From Peptacetobacter sp900539645 (GTDB lineage Bacteria; Bacillota; Clostridia; Peptostreptococcales; Peptostreptococcaceae), in the NCBI RefSeq assembly GCF_047807365.1, contig NZ_JBLOUI010000041.1:1-23207 (forward strand): DNA of 23,207 nt, in the 5' to 3' direction. The position numbers were made by a program, and so were the translations under genes. A model generated the notes under the pieces. The model ran no database searches and was not told the DNA's origin. It saw only the letters and a list, made by a program, of their open reading frames with translations. This document shows, in pieces, positions 6,026 through 14,273 of the stretch (positions are counted from its first letter, which is position 1; each line of letters begins with the position of its first letter).

Positions 6026-7567
6026 ATGAAATATAAATATTTTAATAAATTTAATACAGGAATGTCAGATTTTGTTACTCCAGGAAAACAGTTAGAATAT
6101 GTAGCAAAATGCAAGCCAGATGAAAAAGCTATCATATATATAGATAAAGAAGACAATGTAAGAGATATTACATGGAAAGAACTTCACATAGCTTCAAACA
6201 AACTTGCTTGGTATTTAATGAAAAAAGGATTTGGAAAAGGGCAAGTGGCAATGGTTTCTTTCCCAAATGGAATAGAACATATATTAGCGACATTAGCTGT
6301 TTGGAAAACAGGAGGCTGTTATATGCCAGTTTCTTGTAAGATAACAGACATAGAGCTTGGTGATATATGTAGAATAATAAAACCAACAGTTTCTTTTACA
6401 GATAAGGAAATGCCTTGTAGAACAGAAAGTATAAAAATAGGATCAGTATTCGATGTTTGTAAAGACGAATCAGAAGAAATGCCAGAAGATATAGCTGCAA
6501 ATCCTAATATGATTTCTCCATCTGGAGGAACAACAGGAGAGCCAAAGTTCATAAAACAGAATGTAGCAAGTGGCTTATCTGATGAAATTATAAAAAGCTG
6601 GTTTGAAATGTCAGGTATGGAATTTGAACAAAGACAATTATTAGTAGGTCCGCTTTTCCATGGGGCTCCTCATACAGCAGCATTCAATGGATTATTTGTA
6701 GGAAATACATTAATAATACCTAGAAATTTAAGACCTGAAAGTATAGTTAGATATATAAAAGAATACAAAATAGAATTTATACAGATGATTCCTACACTAA
6801 TGAACAGAATAATAAAATTGTCTGATGTTGATAAAAAAGATTTTGAATCAATAAAAGCACTTCACCATACAGGTGGATATTGTTCTCCATATTTAAAAGA
6901 AAAGTGGATTGACATATTGGGAGCTGAAAAAGTTTACGAGATGTACTCTATGACAGAGGCAATAGGTATCACTTGCATAAGAGGAGATGAATGGCTTAAA
7001 CACTATGGAAGTGTAGGTCTTCCACTAGGAGGAAGCAGAATATCAATAAGAGATGAAGAAGGAAATGAATTAGGACCACACGAGGTTGGAGAAATTTATA
7101 TGACTTCACCAAGTGCTTGTTGCATGACAGAATATATCAACCACAAACCACTTGAAACTAAAGACGGTGGATTTAGAAGTGTTGGAGATTTTGGTTATGT
7201 TGATGAAGATGGATACCTTTACTTCTCTGATAGAAGGAGCGATATGCTTGTTATAGGAGGGGAAAACGTATTTGCGACTGAAGTTGAAACAGTACTAACA
7301 GCTCATGAAAAAGTAGTTGATGCTGTTGTAGTTGGAATACCAGATGAAGAGTGGGGAAGAAGATTACACGCAATAGTACAGAAGAAAGAAGAAGTTTCAG
7401 CAGAAGAATTAATCGAGTACTTAGGAAAACACTTATTACCATATAAAGTTCCAAAGAGCTTTACATTTGTTCCTTGCATACCAAGAGGTGACAATGGAAA
7501 GGTAAACAGAGATAAAATGCTAAAAGGTTTAATAGAAAATAAATCTAGCAAAATTAAAAAATGTTAG
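6026..7567 (+). CDS. baiB: Bile acid-coenzyme A ligase BaiB
   Basis: BaiB activates primary bile acids with ATP and CoA, the first intracellular step of 7alpha-dehydroxylation. From the chosen start the protein has 513 residues, close to the roughly 520 of the C. scindens enzyme, and whole blocks such as FEQRQLLVGPLFHGAPH and FSDRRSDMLV match what is known of BaiB. ANL-superfamily motifs are all present: phosphate loop SPSGGTTGEPK (164-174), YEMYSMTE (304-311), SVGDFGY with Asp388, and the C-terminal GDNGKVNR with catalytic Lys492. The ATG at 6026 is preferred over an in-frame ATG at 5975 because GAGGGAGG stands 12 bases before it, and the extra 17 residues have no ribosome binding site. It is the first gene of the operon, with 77 bases to baiCD. 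Confidence 0.97.
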   Translation: MKYKYFNKFNTGMSDFVTPGKQLEYVAKCKPDEKAIIYIDKEDNVRDITWKELHIASNKLAWYLMKKGFGKGQVAMVSFPNGIEHILATLAVWKTGGCYMPVSCKITDIELGDICRIIKPTVSFTDKEMPCRTESIKIGSVFDVCKDESEEMPEDIAANPNMISPSGGTTGEPKFIKQNVASGLSDEIIKSWFEMSGMEFEQRQLLVGPLFHGAPHTAAFNGLFVGNTLIIPRNLRPESIVRYIKEYKIEFIQMIPTLMNRIIKLSDVDKKDFESIKALHHTGGYCSPYLKEKWIDILGAEKVYEMYSMTEAIGITCIRGDEWLKHYGSVGLPLGGSRISIRDEEGNELGPHEVGEIYMTSPSACCMTEYINHKPLETKDGGFRSVGDFGYVDEDGYLYFSDRRSDMLVIGGENVFATEVETVLTAHEKVVDAVVVGIPDEEWGRRLHAIVQKKEEVSAEELIEYLGKHLLPYKVPKSFTFVPCIPRGDNGKVNRDKMLKGLIENKSSKIKKC

Positions 7568-7588
7568 TAAAATTAAGTAGTTAATTAT

Positions 7589-7603
7589 CTGCACTAGGTG
7601 CAG
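7589..7603 (+). other. Intercistronic stem-loop baiB-baiCD
   Basis: CTGCAC and GTGCAG form a perfect 6-bp stem with the 3-base loop TAG. The following bases are TAAAAATA, not a T-tract, so termination is unlikely. It may mark an mRNA processing or stabilising site. Confidence 0.5.
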
Positions 7604-7644
7604 TAAAAATATATTTTAAATAAAGTAAATTTAGGAGGTCTAAT

Positions 7645-9564
7645 ATGAGTTACGACGCACTTTTTTCACCATTTAAGATCAGAGGGTTAGAACTTAAAAA
7701 CAGAATAGTTCTACCAGGTATGAATACAAAAATGGCAAAAAATAAACACGATTTAAGCGATGATATGATAGCTTATCATGTAGCAAGAGCAAAAGCAGGA
7801 TGTGCATTAAATATATTTGAATGTGTTGCATTATGTCCAGCTCCTCATGCATATATGTATATGGGACTTTATAATGATCACCATGTAGAAGAATTAAAAA
7901 GATTAACAAATGCTGTTCATGAAGTTGGCGGTAAAATGGCTATTCAGTTATGGCATGGTGGATTCAGCCCACAGATGTTCTTCGACAAAACAAACACATT
8001 AGAAACACCAGATACTATAACAGTTGAACGTATTCATGAAATAGTTAAAGAGTTTGGAGAAGGTGCAAAAAGAGCTGTAGAAGCTGGATTCGATGCTGTT
8101 GAATTCCACGCAGCACACAGTTATTTACCTCACGAATTCCTAAGTCCAGGAATGAACAAAAGAACTGACGAATATGGTGGAAACTTTGAAAATCGTTGCA
8201 GATTCTGCTTCGAAGTAGTTGAAGCTATACGTGCAAACATACCAGAAGATATGCCATTCTTCATGAGAGTTGACTGCATAGATGAGTTAATGGATGAAGT
8301 AATGACAGAAGAAGAAATAGTAGAATTCATAAATAGATGTGCTGATCTAGGAGTAGACGTAGCCGACTTATCAAGAGGTAATGCTCAGTCATTTGCAACA
8401 GTTTACGAAGTTCCTCCTTTCAACTTACAGCACGGTTTCAATATAGAAAACATATACAACATCAAAAAACAGATAAAAATACCAGTAATGGGTGTTGGAC
8501 GTATAAACACAGGAGAAATGGCTAACCAGGTAATAGCAGATGGAAAATTTGACTTAGTTGGTATAGGTCGTGCTCAGTTAGCAGATCAGGATTGGGTTGC
8601 TAAAGTTAGAGAAGGTAAAGAAGATTTAATACGTCATTGTATAGGATGTGACCAGGGATGCTACGATGCAGTTATAAACCCTCAGATGACTCACATAACT
8701 TGTACAAGAAACCCTCACTTATGCTTAGAATACAAAGGTATGCCAAAAACTGATGAACCTAAAAAAGTTATGATAATCGGTGGTGGTATGGCTGGTATAT
8801 TAGCAGCTGAAGTACTTAAAAAACGTGGACATGAACCAGTTATATTCGAAGCTTCTGATCACTTAGCAGGACAGTTCGTATTAGCAGGTAAAGCTCCAAT
8901 GAAAGAAGACTGGGCAGCTGCAGCTAAATGGGAAGCTGAAGAAGTAGCTCGTTTAGGAATAGAAGTTAGATACAATACAAAAGTTACTCCAGAATTAATA
9001 GAAGAATTCGCTCCAGACCACGTTGTTATAGCTATAGGATCTGATTACGTAGCTCCAGCTATACCAGGTATAGATAGTGACAAAGTTTACACTCAGTATC
9101 AGGTATTAAAAGGTGAAGTAGAACCAAAAGGACATGTAGCAGTAGTTGGTTGTGGATTAGTTGGTACAGAAGTTGCTCAGTACTTAGCAGCTAGAGGAGC
9201 TCAGGTAACAGCTATAGAAAGAAAAGGTGTTGGTACAGGTCTAAGCATGCTTAGAAGAATGTTCATGAACCCAGAATTCAAATACTACAAAATAAACAAA
9301 ATGTCTGGAACTAATATAGTAGGTATAGAACCAGGAAAATTACATTACTTAATGACAGATAGAAAAACTAAAGAAACTACACAGGGTGTATTAGAATGTG
9401 ATGCAGCTGTAATTTGTACAGGTATAACTGCTAGACCAAGTGAAGATTTACAGGAAAAATGTAAAGAATTAGGTGTTCCATTCAACGTAATCGGTGATGC
9501 AGCAGGTGCTAGAGATGCTAGAATAGCTACTCAGGAAGGTTACGAAGTAGGTATGAGTATATAA
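7645..9564 (+). CDS. baiCD: NAD(H)-dependent 7alpha-hydroxy-3-oxo-delta4-cholenoyl-CoA oxidoreductase BaiCD
   Basis: The 639-residue flavoprotein belongs to the old yellow enzyme/2,4-dienoyl-CoA reductase family. In the pathway it introduces the delta4 double bond into the 3-oxo-bile acyl-CoA (7alpha-hydroxy form). In reconstituted pathways it also reduces the 3-oxo-delta4 intermediate at the end. The FMN-binding TIM barrel is about 1-365, with FHAAHSYLPHEFLSP (154-168). A 4Fe-4S site is formed by Cys332, Cys335, Cys339 and Cys353; the last gap is 13 residues by my count, slightly more than usual. An FAD loop GGGMAG (379-384) and an NAD(H) loop GCGLVG (502-507) follow. The start has TTAGGAGG 7 bases upstream. 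Almost all isoleucine codons are ATA and glutamine codons CAG. Confidence 0.97.
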   Translation: MSYDALFSPFKIRGLELKNRIVLPGMNTKMAKNKHDLSDDMIAYHVARAKAGCALNIFECVALCPAPHAYMYMGLYNDHHVEELKRLTNAVHEVGGKMAIQLWHGGFSPQMFFDKTNTLETPDTITVERIHEIVKEFGEGAKRAVEAGFDAVEFHAAHSYLPHEFLSPGMNKRTDEYGGNFENRCRFCFEVVEAIRANIPEDMPFFMRVDCIDELMDEVMTEEEIVEFINRCADLGVDVADLSRGNAQSFATVYEVPPFNLQHGFNIENIYNIKKQIKIPVMGVGRINTGEMANQVIADGKFDLVGIGRAQLADQDWVAKVREGKEDLIRHCIGCDQGCYDAVINPQMTHITCTRNPHLCLEYKGMPKTDEPKKVMIIGGGMAGILAAEVLKKRGHEPVIFEASDHLAGQFVLAGKAPMKEDWAAAAKWEAEEVARLGIEVRYNTKVTPELIEEFAPDHVVIAIGSDYVAPAIPGIDSDKVYTQYQVLKGEVEPKGHVAVVGCGLVGTEVAQYLAARGAQVTAIERKGVGTGLSMLRRMFMNPEFKYYKINKMSGTNIVGIEPGKLHYLMTDRKTKETTQGVLECDAAVICTGITARPSEDLQEKCKELGVPFNVIGDAAGARDARIATQEGYEVGMSI

Positions 9565-9625
9565 TTTTAAAATTAATTATATAGATTATTAGGATTATAT
9601 AAATTATTAGAAAGAGGCGAAAAAA

Positions 9626-10132
9626 ATGACTTTAGAAGAAAGAATAGAAGCATTAGAAAAAGAAATACAGAAATTAAACGATATAGAAGCTATAAAACAG
9701 TTAAAAGCTAAATATTTCCGTTGCTTAGATGGAAAATTATGGGATGAATTAGAAACAACTCTTTCTCCTAATATAGAAACTTCTTACTCAGATGGAAAAT
9801 TAGTATTCCATAGTCCAAAAGAAGTTACTGAATACTTAGCAGCAGCAATGCCTAAAGAAGAAATAAGTATGCATATGGGACATACTCCAGAAATAACTAT
9901 AGACAGTGAAAACACTGCTACAGGAAGATGGTACTTAGAAGATAACTTAATATTTACAGATGGAAAATACAAAAACGTTGGCATAAACGGTGGAGCATTC
10001 TACACAGATAAATATGAAAAAATAGATGGACAGTGGTATATAAAAGAAACTGGATATGTTCGTATATTTGAAGAACATTTCATGAGAGATCCAAAAATAC
10101 ATATAACTAGCAATATGCATAAAGAAAAATAA
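9626..10132 (+). CDS. baiE: Bile acid 7alpha-dehydratase BaiE
   Basis: BaiE removes the 7alpha-hydroxyl from 3-oxo-delta4 bile acyl-CoA, the rate-limiting step of the pathway. The 168 residues fit the SnoaL/NTF2 fold and the roughly 166-residue C. scindens protein. All residues known for catalysis or binding in BaiE are found at the same numbers: Tyr30 and Asp35 (KYFRCLD), His83 (MHMGH), Asp106 (YLED) and Arg146 (GYVR). The ribosome binding site is moderate, AAAGAGGCG. The gene stands 61 bases after baiCD and 103 before baiA. All isoleucines I checked are ATA. Two further SnoaL-fold genes lie upstream of the operon, so this one may have paralogous partners. Confidence 0.97.
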   Translation: MTLEERIEALEKEIQKLNDIEAIKQLKAKYFRCLDGKLWDELETTLSPNIETSYSDGKLVFHSPKEVTEYLAAAMPKEEISMHMGHTPEITIDSENTATGRWYLEDNLIFTDGKYKNVGINGGAFYTDKYEKIDGQWYIKETGYVRIFEEHFMRDPKIHITSNMHKEK

Positions 10133-10149
10133 TAATTAAAGGTACAAAT

Positions 10150-10174
10150 GAAGGCTAGTTAATAGCTAGCCTTC
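10150..10174 (+). other. Intercistronic stem-loop baiE-baiA
   Basis: GAAGGCTAG (10150-10158) and CTAGCCTTC (10166-10174) form a perfect 9-bp stem with a 7-base loop. CTAAAATAAA follows, with no T-tract, so it is not a normal intrinsic terminator. It could protect the 3' end of a processed baiE message or act as a partial pause. Confidence 0.65.
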
Positions 10175-10235
10175 CTAAAATAAATAAAACTATAATCTTT
10201 TAAAATCTTAATTTAAAGTAGAAGGAGATAAGACG

Positions 10236-10988
10236 ATGAACTTAGTACAGGACAAAATAGTTATAATAACAGGTGGAACAAGTGGTATAGGACTTTGCGC
10301 AGCAAAAATATTCATGGATAACGGTGCAACAGTTTCTATATTCGGAAAAACTCAGGAAGAAGTAGATGCTGCTAAAGCAGAATTAAAAGAAACTCACCCA
10401 GATAAAGAAGTATTAGGATTTGCTCCAGATTTAACTAATAGAGATGAAGTTATGGCTGCAGTTGGTGCAGTAGCTGAAAAATACGGAAGATTAGACGTTA
10501 TGATAAACAATGCTGGTGTTACTAGCTCAAACGTATTCTCAAGAGTTAGCCCAGAAGAATTCAAATATTTAATGGATATAAACGTAACTGGTGTATTCAA
10601 TGGTGCTTGGGCTGCTTACCAGTGCATGAAAGGTAGAAAAGAAGGAGTTATAATAAATACTGCTTCAGTAACAGGAATACACGGATCATTATCAGGAGTT
10701 GGATACCCAACAAGTAAAGCAGCTGTTATAGGATTCACTCAGGCTCTTGGTAGAGAAATAATACGTAAAAACATAAGAGTTGTTGGTGTTGCACCAGGTG
10801 TTGTTAACACTCCAATGGTTGGTAATATACCAGAAGAAATATTAGATGGATACCTAAGCTCATTCCCAATGAAGAGAATGTTAGAACCAGAAGAAATAGC
10901 TAATACTTACTTATTCTTAGCTTCTGACTTAGCTAGTGGTATAACAGCTACAACTGTAAGTGTTGACGGTGCTTATAGACCATCATAA
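10236..10988 (+). CDS. baiA: 3alpha-hydroxysteroid dehydrogenase BaiA
   Basis: This short-chain dehydrogenase of 250 residues oxidises the 3alpha-hydroxyl of bile acyl-CoA early in the pathway and reduces the 3-oxo group at the end. It shows the cofactor loop TGGTSGIG (12-19), NNAG (91-94), and the catalytic Ser144, Tyr157 and Lys161 (YPTSK). Glu42 after the second beta strand is the residue reported in C. scindens BaiA2 to favour NAD(H) over NADP(H). GAAGGAGATAAG precedes the ATG. Position between baiE and baiF corresponds to the operon copy called baiA2 in C. scindens. No second copy is seen in this window. Confidence 0.95.
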   Translation: MNLVQDKIVIITGGTSGIGLCAAKIFMDNGATVSIFGKTQEEVDAAKAELKETHPDKEVLGFAPDLTNRDEVMAAVGAVAEKYGRLDVMINNAGVTSSNVFSRVSPEEFKYLMDINVTGVFNGAWAAYQCMKGRKEGVIINTASVTGIHGSLSGVGYPTSKAAVIGFTQALGREIIRKNIRVVGVAPGVVNTPMVGNIPEEILDGYLSSFPMKRMLEPEEIANTYLFLASDLASGITATTVSVDGAYRPS

Positions 10989-11077
10989 GATTTACTTTAA
11001 TTAAAAAAACTGTAAATTAGATATATAATACGACGATTAATATAAAAAATGTTCTTTAAAAGAAAAGGAGAAATAAA

Positions 11078-12358
11078 ATGGCTGGATTAAAAGATTTTCC
11101 TAAATTTGGTGCACTTTCTGGATTAAAAATATTAGATAGTGGATCTAACATAGCAGGACCTTTAGGTGGTGGACTTTTAGCAGAATGTGGTGCTACAGTT
11201 ATACACTTTGAAGGACCTAAAAAACCTGACAACCAGAGAGGTTGGTATGGATACCCTCAGAACCACAGAAACCAGTTATCAATGGTTGCTGATATAAAAT
11301 CTGAAGAAGGTAGAAAAATATTCTTAGACTTAATAAAATGGGCTGACATATGGGTTGAATCATCAAAAGGTGGACAGTACGACAGACTAGGACTTTCTGA
11401 TGAAGTTATATGGTCAGTAAACCCTAAAATAGCTATAGTTCACGTTTCTGGATACGGACAGGTTGGAGATCCATCATACGTAACAAAAGCTTCTTATGAT
11501 GCTGTTGGACAGGCATTCAGTGGATACATGTCATTAAACGGTGTTAATGAAGCATTAAAAATAAACCCTTATCTAAGTGACTTTGTATGTGGTCTTACTA
11601 CTTGCTGGGCAATGCTAGCATGCTACGTAAGTACTCAGTTAACTGGAAAAGGAGAATCTGTAGACGTTGCTCAGTACGAAGCTCTAGCTCGTATAATGGA
11701 TGGACGTATGATACAGTACGCTACTGATGGTGTAAGTGTTCCAAAAACTGGTAACAAAGATGCTCAGGCAGCTCTATTCAGTTTCTATACTTGTAAAGAT
11801 GGAAGAACTATATTCATAGGTATGACTGGTGCTGAAGTATGTAAGAGAGGATTCCCTATAATAGGACTTCCAGTTCCTGGTACAGGTGACCCAGACTTCC
11901 CAGAAGGATTCACAGGATGGATGATAGATACTCCTGTTGGACAGAGAATGGAAAAAGCTATGGAAGCATATGTTGCTGAAAGAACTATGCCAGAAGTTGA
12001 AAAAGCTATGCAGGAAGCTCAGATACCATGTCAGAGAGTTTATGATCTTGAAGACTGCTTAAATGACCCTCACTGGAATGCTCGTGGAACAGTTATGGAA
12101 TGGGATGACCCAATGATGGGACACATAAAAGGTCTTGGATTAATAAATAAATTCAAAAACAACCCTTCTGAAATATGGAGAGGTGCTCCATTATTTGGTA
12201 TGGACAACAGAGACATACTTAGAGACCTTGGATACTCTAAAGAAGAAATCGATGATTTATATGCTAGAGGTATCGTAAACGAATTCGACCTTGAAACGAC
12301 TATAAAACGTTACAAACTTGATCAGGTTATACCTCACATGGCTAAAAAAGATAAATAA
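11078..12358 (+). CDS. baiF: Bile acid CoA transferase BaiF
   Basis: This 426-residue class III (CaiB/BaiF) CoA transferase moves CoA from a dehydroxylated bile acyl-CoA to a new primary bile acid, saving ATP; it was first described as a hydrolase. The N-terminal pattern LKILDSGSNIAGPLGGGLLAE and the central NPYLSDFVCGL with Asp168, expected to carry the acyl-anhydride intermediate, identify the family. The C-terminal part with NDPHWNARGTVMEWDDP is also typical. An AAAAGGAG ribosome binding site precedes the ATG. The gene lies 89 bases after baiA, and its 3' gap contains a stem-loop. Confidence 0.95.
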   Translation: MAGLKDFPKFGALSGLKILDSGSNIAGPLGGGLLAECGATVIHFEGPKKPDNQRGWYGYPQNHRNQLSMVADIKSEEGRKIFLDLIKWADIWVESSKGGQYDRLGLSDEVIWSVNPKIAIVHVSGYGQVGDPSYVTKASYDAVGQAFSGYMSLNGVNEALKINPYLSDFVCGLTTCWAMLACYVSTQLTGKGESVDVAQYEALARIMDGRMIQYATDGVSVPKTGNKDAQAALFSFYTCKDGRTIFIGMTGAEVCKRGFPIIGLPVPGTGDPDFPEGFTGWMIDTPVGQRMEKAMEAYVAERTMPEVEKAMQEAQIPCQRVYDLEDCLNDPHWNARGTVMEWDDPMMGHIKGLGLINKFKNNPSEIWRGAPLFGMDNRDILRDLGYSKEEIDDLYARGIVNEFDLETTIKRYKLDQVIPHMAKKDK

Positions 12359-12389
12359 GAAACGTATTAAACAATAAAATATAAATGTC

Positions 12390-12421
12390 GAGCCTGCCAG
12401 AATGAAAATTTTGACAGGCTT
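12390..12421 (+). other. Intercistronic stem-loop baiF-baiG
   Basis: GAGCCTGCCA (12390-12399) pairs with TGACAGGCTT (12412-12421) with one mismatch and one G-U pair. GATATTATAA follows, without a T-tract. It is the third such structure in gaps of this operon. Confidence 0.55.
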
Positions 12422-12491
12422 GATATTATAACGAAATGTTATAAAAAAAACAAAATAAAAATTGCTTAAATTTTATACAAGGAGAATTGAA

Positions 12492-13913
12492 ATGACAGCA
12501 ACAAACGCAAACTATAAAAAAGGCTTTATCCCATTTGCTATAGCAGCGTTACTAGTAGGTCTTATAGGTGGTTTCACAGCCGTTCTAGCACCTGCATTCG
12601 TAGCAGATATGGGTCTTAACGATAACAATACTACTTGGATAGCACTAGCTCTTGCAATGTCTACAGCTGCGTGTGCTCCAATACTTGGTAAATTAGGTGA
12701 CGTACTTGGACGTCGTAAAACCTTATTATTAGGAATTATAGTATTCACAATAGGTAACGTATTAACAGCAATAGCATCTTCATTAATATTCATGTTAGGT
12801 GCAAGATTTATAGTTGGGGTTGGTACAGCGGCTATAGCTCCAGTTATAATGGCTTACATAGTTACTGAATATCCACCAGAAGAAACTGGTAAGGGATTCG
12901 CTCTTTATATGTTAATATCAAGTGCTGCAGTTGTTGTTGGTCCAACTTGCGGTGGATTAATAATGCAGGCATTTGGATGGAGAATGATGATGTGGGTTTG
13001 TGTTGCCCTTTGTGTTGTTACATTCTTCATATGCTCAGTAATGATTAAGAAAACAGACTTTGAAAAGAAAAGTCTTGATAACTTTGATAAAAAAGGTGCA
13101 GTATGCGTACTAATATTCTTCAGTTTAGTATTATGTATACCATCATTCGGACAGAATATAGGTTGGACATCAGCTCCATTCCTAGGTGTTACAGCAGTAG
13201 CTTTAGTAACATTATTCTTATTAATAAAAGCTGAAAGCAGTGCTGAAAACCCAATATTAAGTGGTAAATTTATGAAACGTAAAGAATTCATATTACCAGT
13301 ATTAATATTATTCCTTACTCAAGGATTAATGCAGGCTAATATGACAAACGTAATATTATTTGTTAGAGCTACTCAGCCAGAAAATACAATAATATCAAGT
13401 TTCGCAATATCAATCCTTTACATAGGTATGTCTTTAGGTTCAGTATTTATAGGACCTATGGCAGATAAAAAAGAACCAAAAACTGTACTTACAGGATCAC
13501 TTATATTTACTGGTATAGGTTGTGCAATGATGTACTTCTTCACAGAAACTGCACCATTTGCAATGCTAGCTGGTTCTCTAGGAATGTTAGGTATAGGACT
13601 TGGAGGAAATGCTACAATACTAATGAAAGTTTCATTATCTGGATTATCTCAGGCAGAAGCTGGATCAGGAACAGGTACATATGGATTATTCAGAGATATA
13701 TCTGCTCCATTTGGTGTTGCGGTATTCGTACCATTATTTGCAAACACAGTTACAACAAGAATGGCTGGAGTAATGGCCAACGGAACTGCAGAAGTTGCTG
13801 CTAAATCATTAGCATCTGTTTCTTCTATACATACATTAGCATTAGTTGAAGTATGCTGTGTAATATTAGCAATAGTTGCAGTTAGAATGCTACCAAAAAT
13901 ACACAATAAATAA
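12492..13913 (+). CDS. baiG: Bile acid transporter BaiG (major facilitator superfamily)
   Basis: BaiG imports primary bile acids with protons. From the chosen start it has 473 residues, near the roughly 477 of the C. scindens protein, with about 14 hydrophobic segments as in the drug:H+ antiporter-2 subgroup. The conserved cytoplasmic motif A is GKLGDVLGRRKT (66-77). A second loop PMADKKEPKTVL lies in the C-terminal half. The ATG at 12492 has AAGGAGA 6 bases upstream. An in-frame upstream ATG at 12462 would add 10 residues, but it would place this ribosome binding site inside the gene, so it is not used. The gap to baiH is long (360 bases) and includes a terminator-like hairpin. Confidence 0.95.
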   Translation: MTATNANYKKGFIPFAIAALLVGLIGGFTAVLAPAFVADMGLNDNNTTWIALALAMSTAACAPILGKLGDVLGRRKTLLLGIIVFTIGNVLTAIASSLIFMLGARFIVGVGTAAIAPVIMAYIVTEYPPEETGKGFALYMLISSAAVVVGPTCGGLIMQAFGWRMMMWVCVALCVVTFFICSVMIKKTDFEKKSLDNFDKKGAVCVLIFFSLVLCIPSFGQNIGWTSAPFLGVTAVALVTLFLLIKAESSAENPILSGKFMKRKEFILPVLILFLTQGLMQANMTNVILFVRATQPENTIISSFAISILYIGMSLGSVFIGPMADKKEPKTVLTGSLIFTGIGCAMMYFFTETAPFAMLAGSLGMLGIGLGGNATILMKVSLSGLSQAEAGSGTGTYGLFRDISAPFGVAVFVPLFANTVTTRMAGVMANGTAEVAAKSLASVSSIHTLALVEVCCVILAIVAVRMLPKIHNK

Positions 13914-13950
13914 TTTAAAAATAATAATAGAGTTGAAAAAACACTCAATT

Positions 13951-13977
13951 AAAAGAGGGGCCTTGAGTCCCTTTTTT
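13951..13977 (+). terminator. Terminator-like hairpin between baiG and baiH
   Basis: AAAAGAGGG (13951-13959) pairs with CCCTTTTTT (13969-13977) and ends in six T. ACTCAA (13943-13948) can instead pair with TTGAGT (13963-13968) across it. The two pairings exclude each other, as in an attenuator. It may lower baiH transcription relative to baiB-G. Confidence 0.65.
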
Positions 13978-14273
13978 AGTATAAAAATGACAAAATACTA
14001 TCAAATTTATATAAATGATAATTAAACTCGTCAACCAAAGAAATATTCCCAAAGTAGATAATAATAGATATTCAAAAAGTGATATATTATTAGGCAAAAA
14101 GTGCAAGAAATTAGCGAGTATTCGACAACTTTTTGTCCAATGGTAGAAAAGAATATTTGTTATCATAAATATAGACAAAGGGCTTTGACCAAAACTAAGG
14201 AAAAAGTTTGCATAATATAAAAAATAAAATAAAAAATAAAAATAAAAAAAATTCGAAAGGAAAAAACAACATC
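13978..14273 (+). promoter_or_regulatory. baiG-baiH gap, possible separate baiH promoter
   Basis: About 300 bases hold no credible gene. GACAA/TTGTC around 14123 forms a short inverted repeat. TTGACC (about 14185) followed by TGCATAATATAA could be promoter parts, but the spacing to CATAAT is 20 bases, too long for a good site. The stretch before the start is almost pure A and T with AAAGGA (14256-14261) as ribosome binding site. Confidence 0.4.

Noticed and set aside
10150..10174. Intrinsic terminator between baiE and baiA
   Set aside because: The stem is good but no T-tract follows, so it is listed as a stem-loop only.
13520..13804. Rightward 94-codon frame inside baiG
   Set aside because: It is an alternative frame of the transporter gene with unnatural Cys/Ile/Asn composition.
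13945..14178. Leftward 77-codon frame between baiG and baiH, hydrophobic
   Set aside because: It has no ribosome binding site and overlaps the terminator hairpin. Hydrophobicity is expected from AT-rich non-coding DNA.
14208..14273. N-terminal extension of BaiH by 22 residues
   Set aside because: The residues are low-complexity Lys/Asn from A-rich DNA, and the start at 14274 gives the known 661-residue length and N-terminus.
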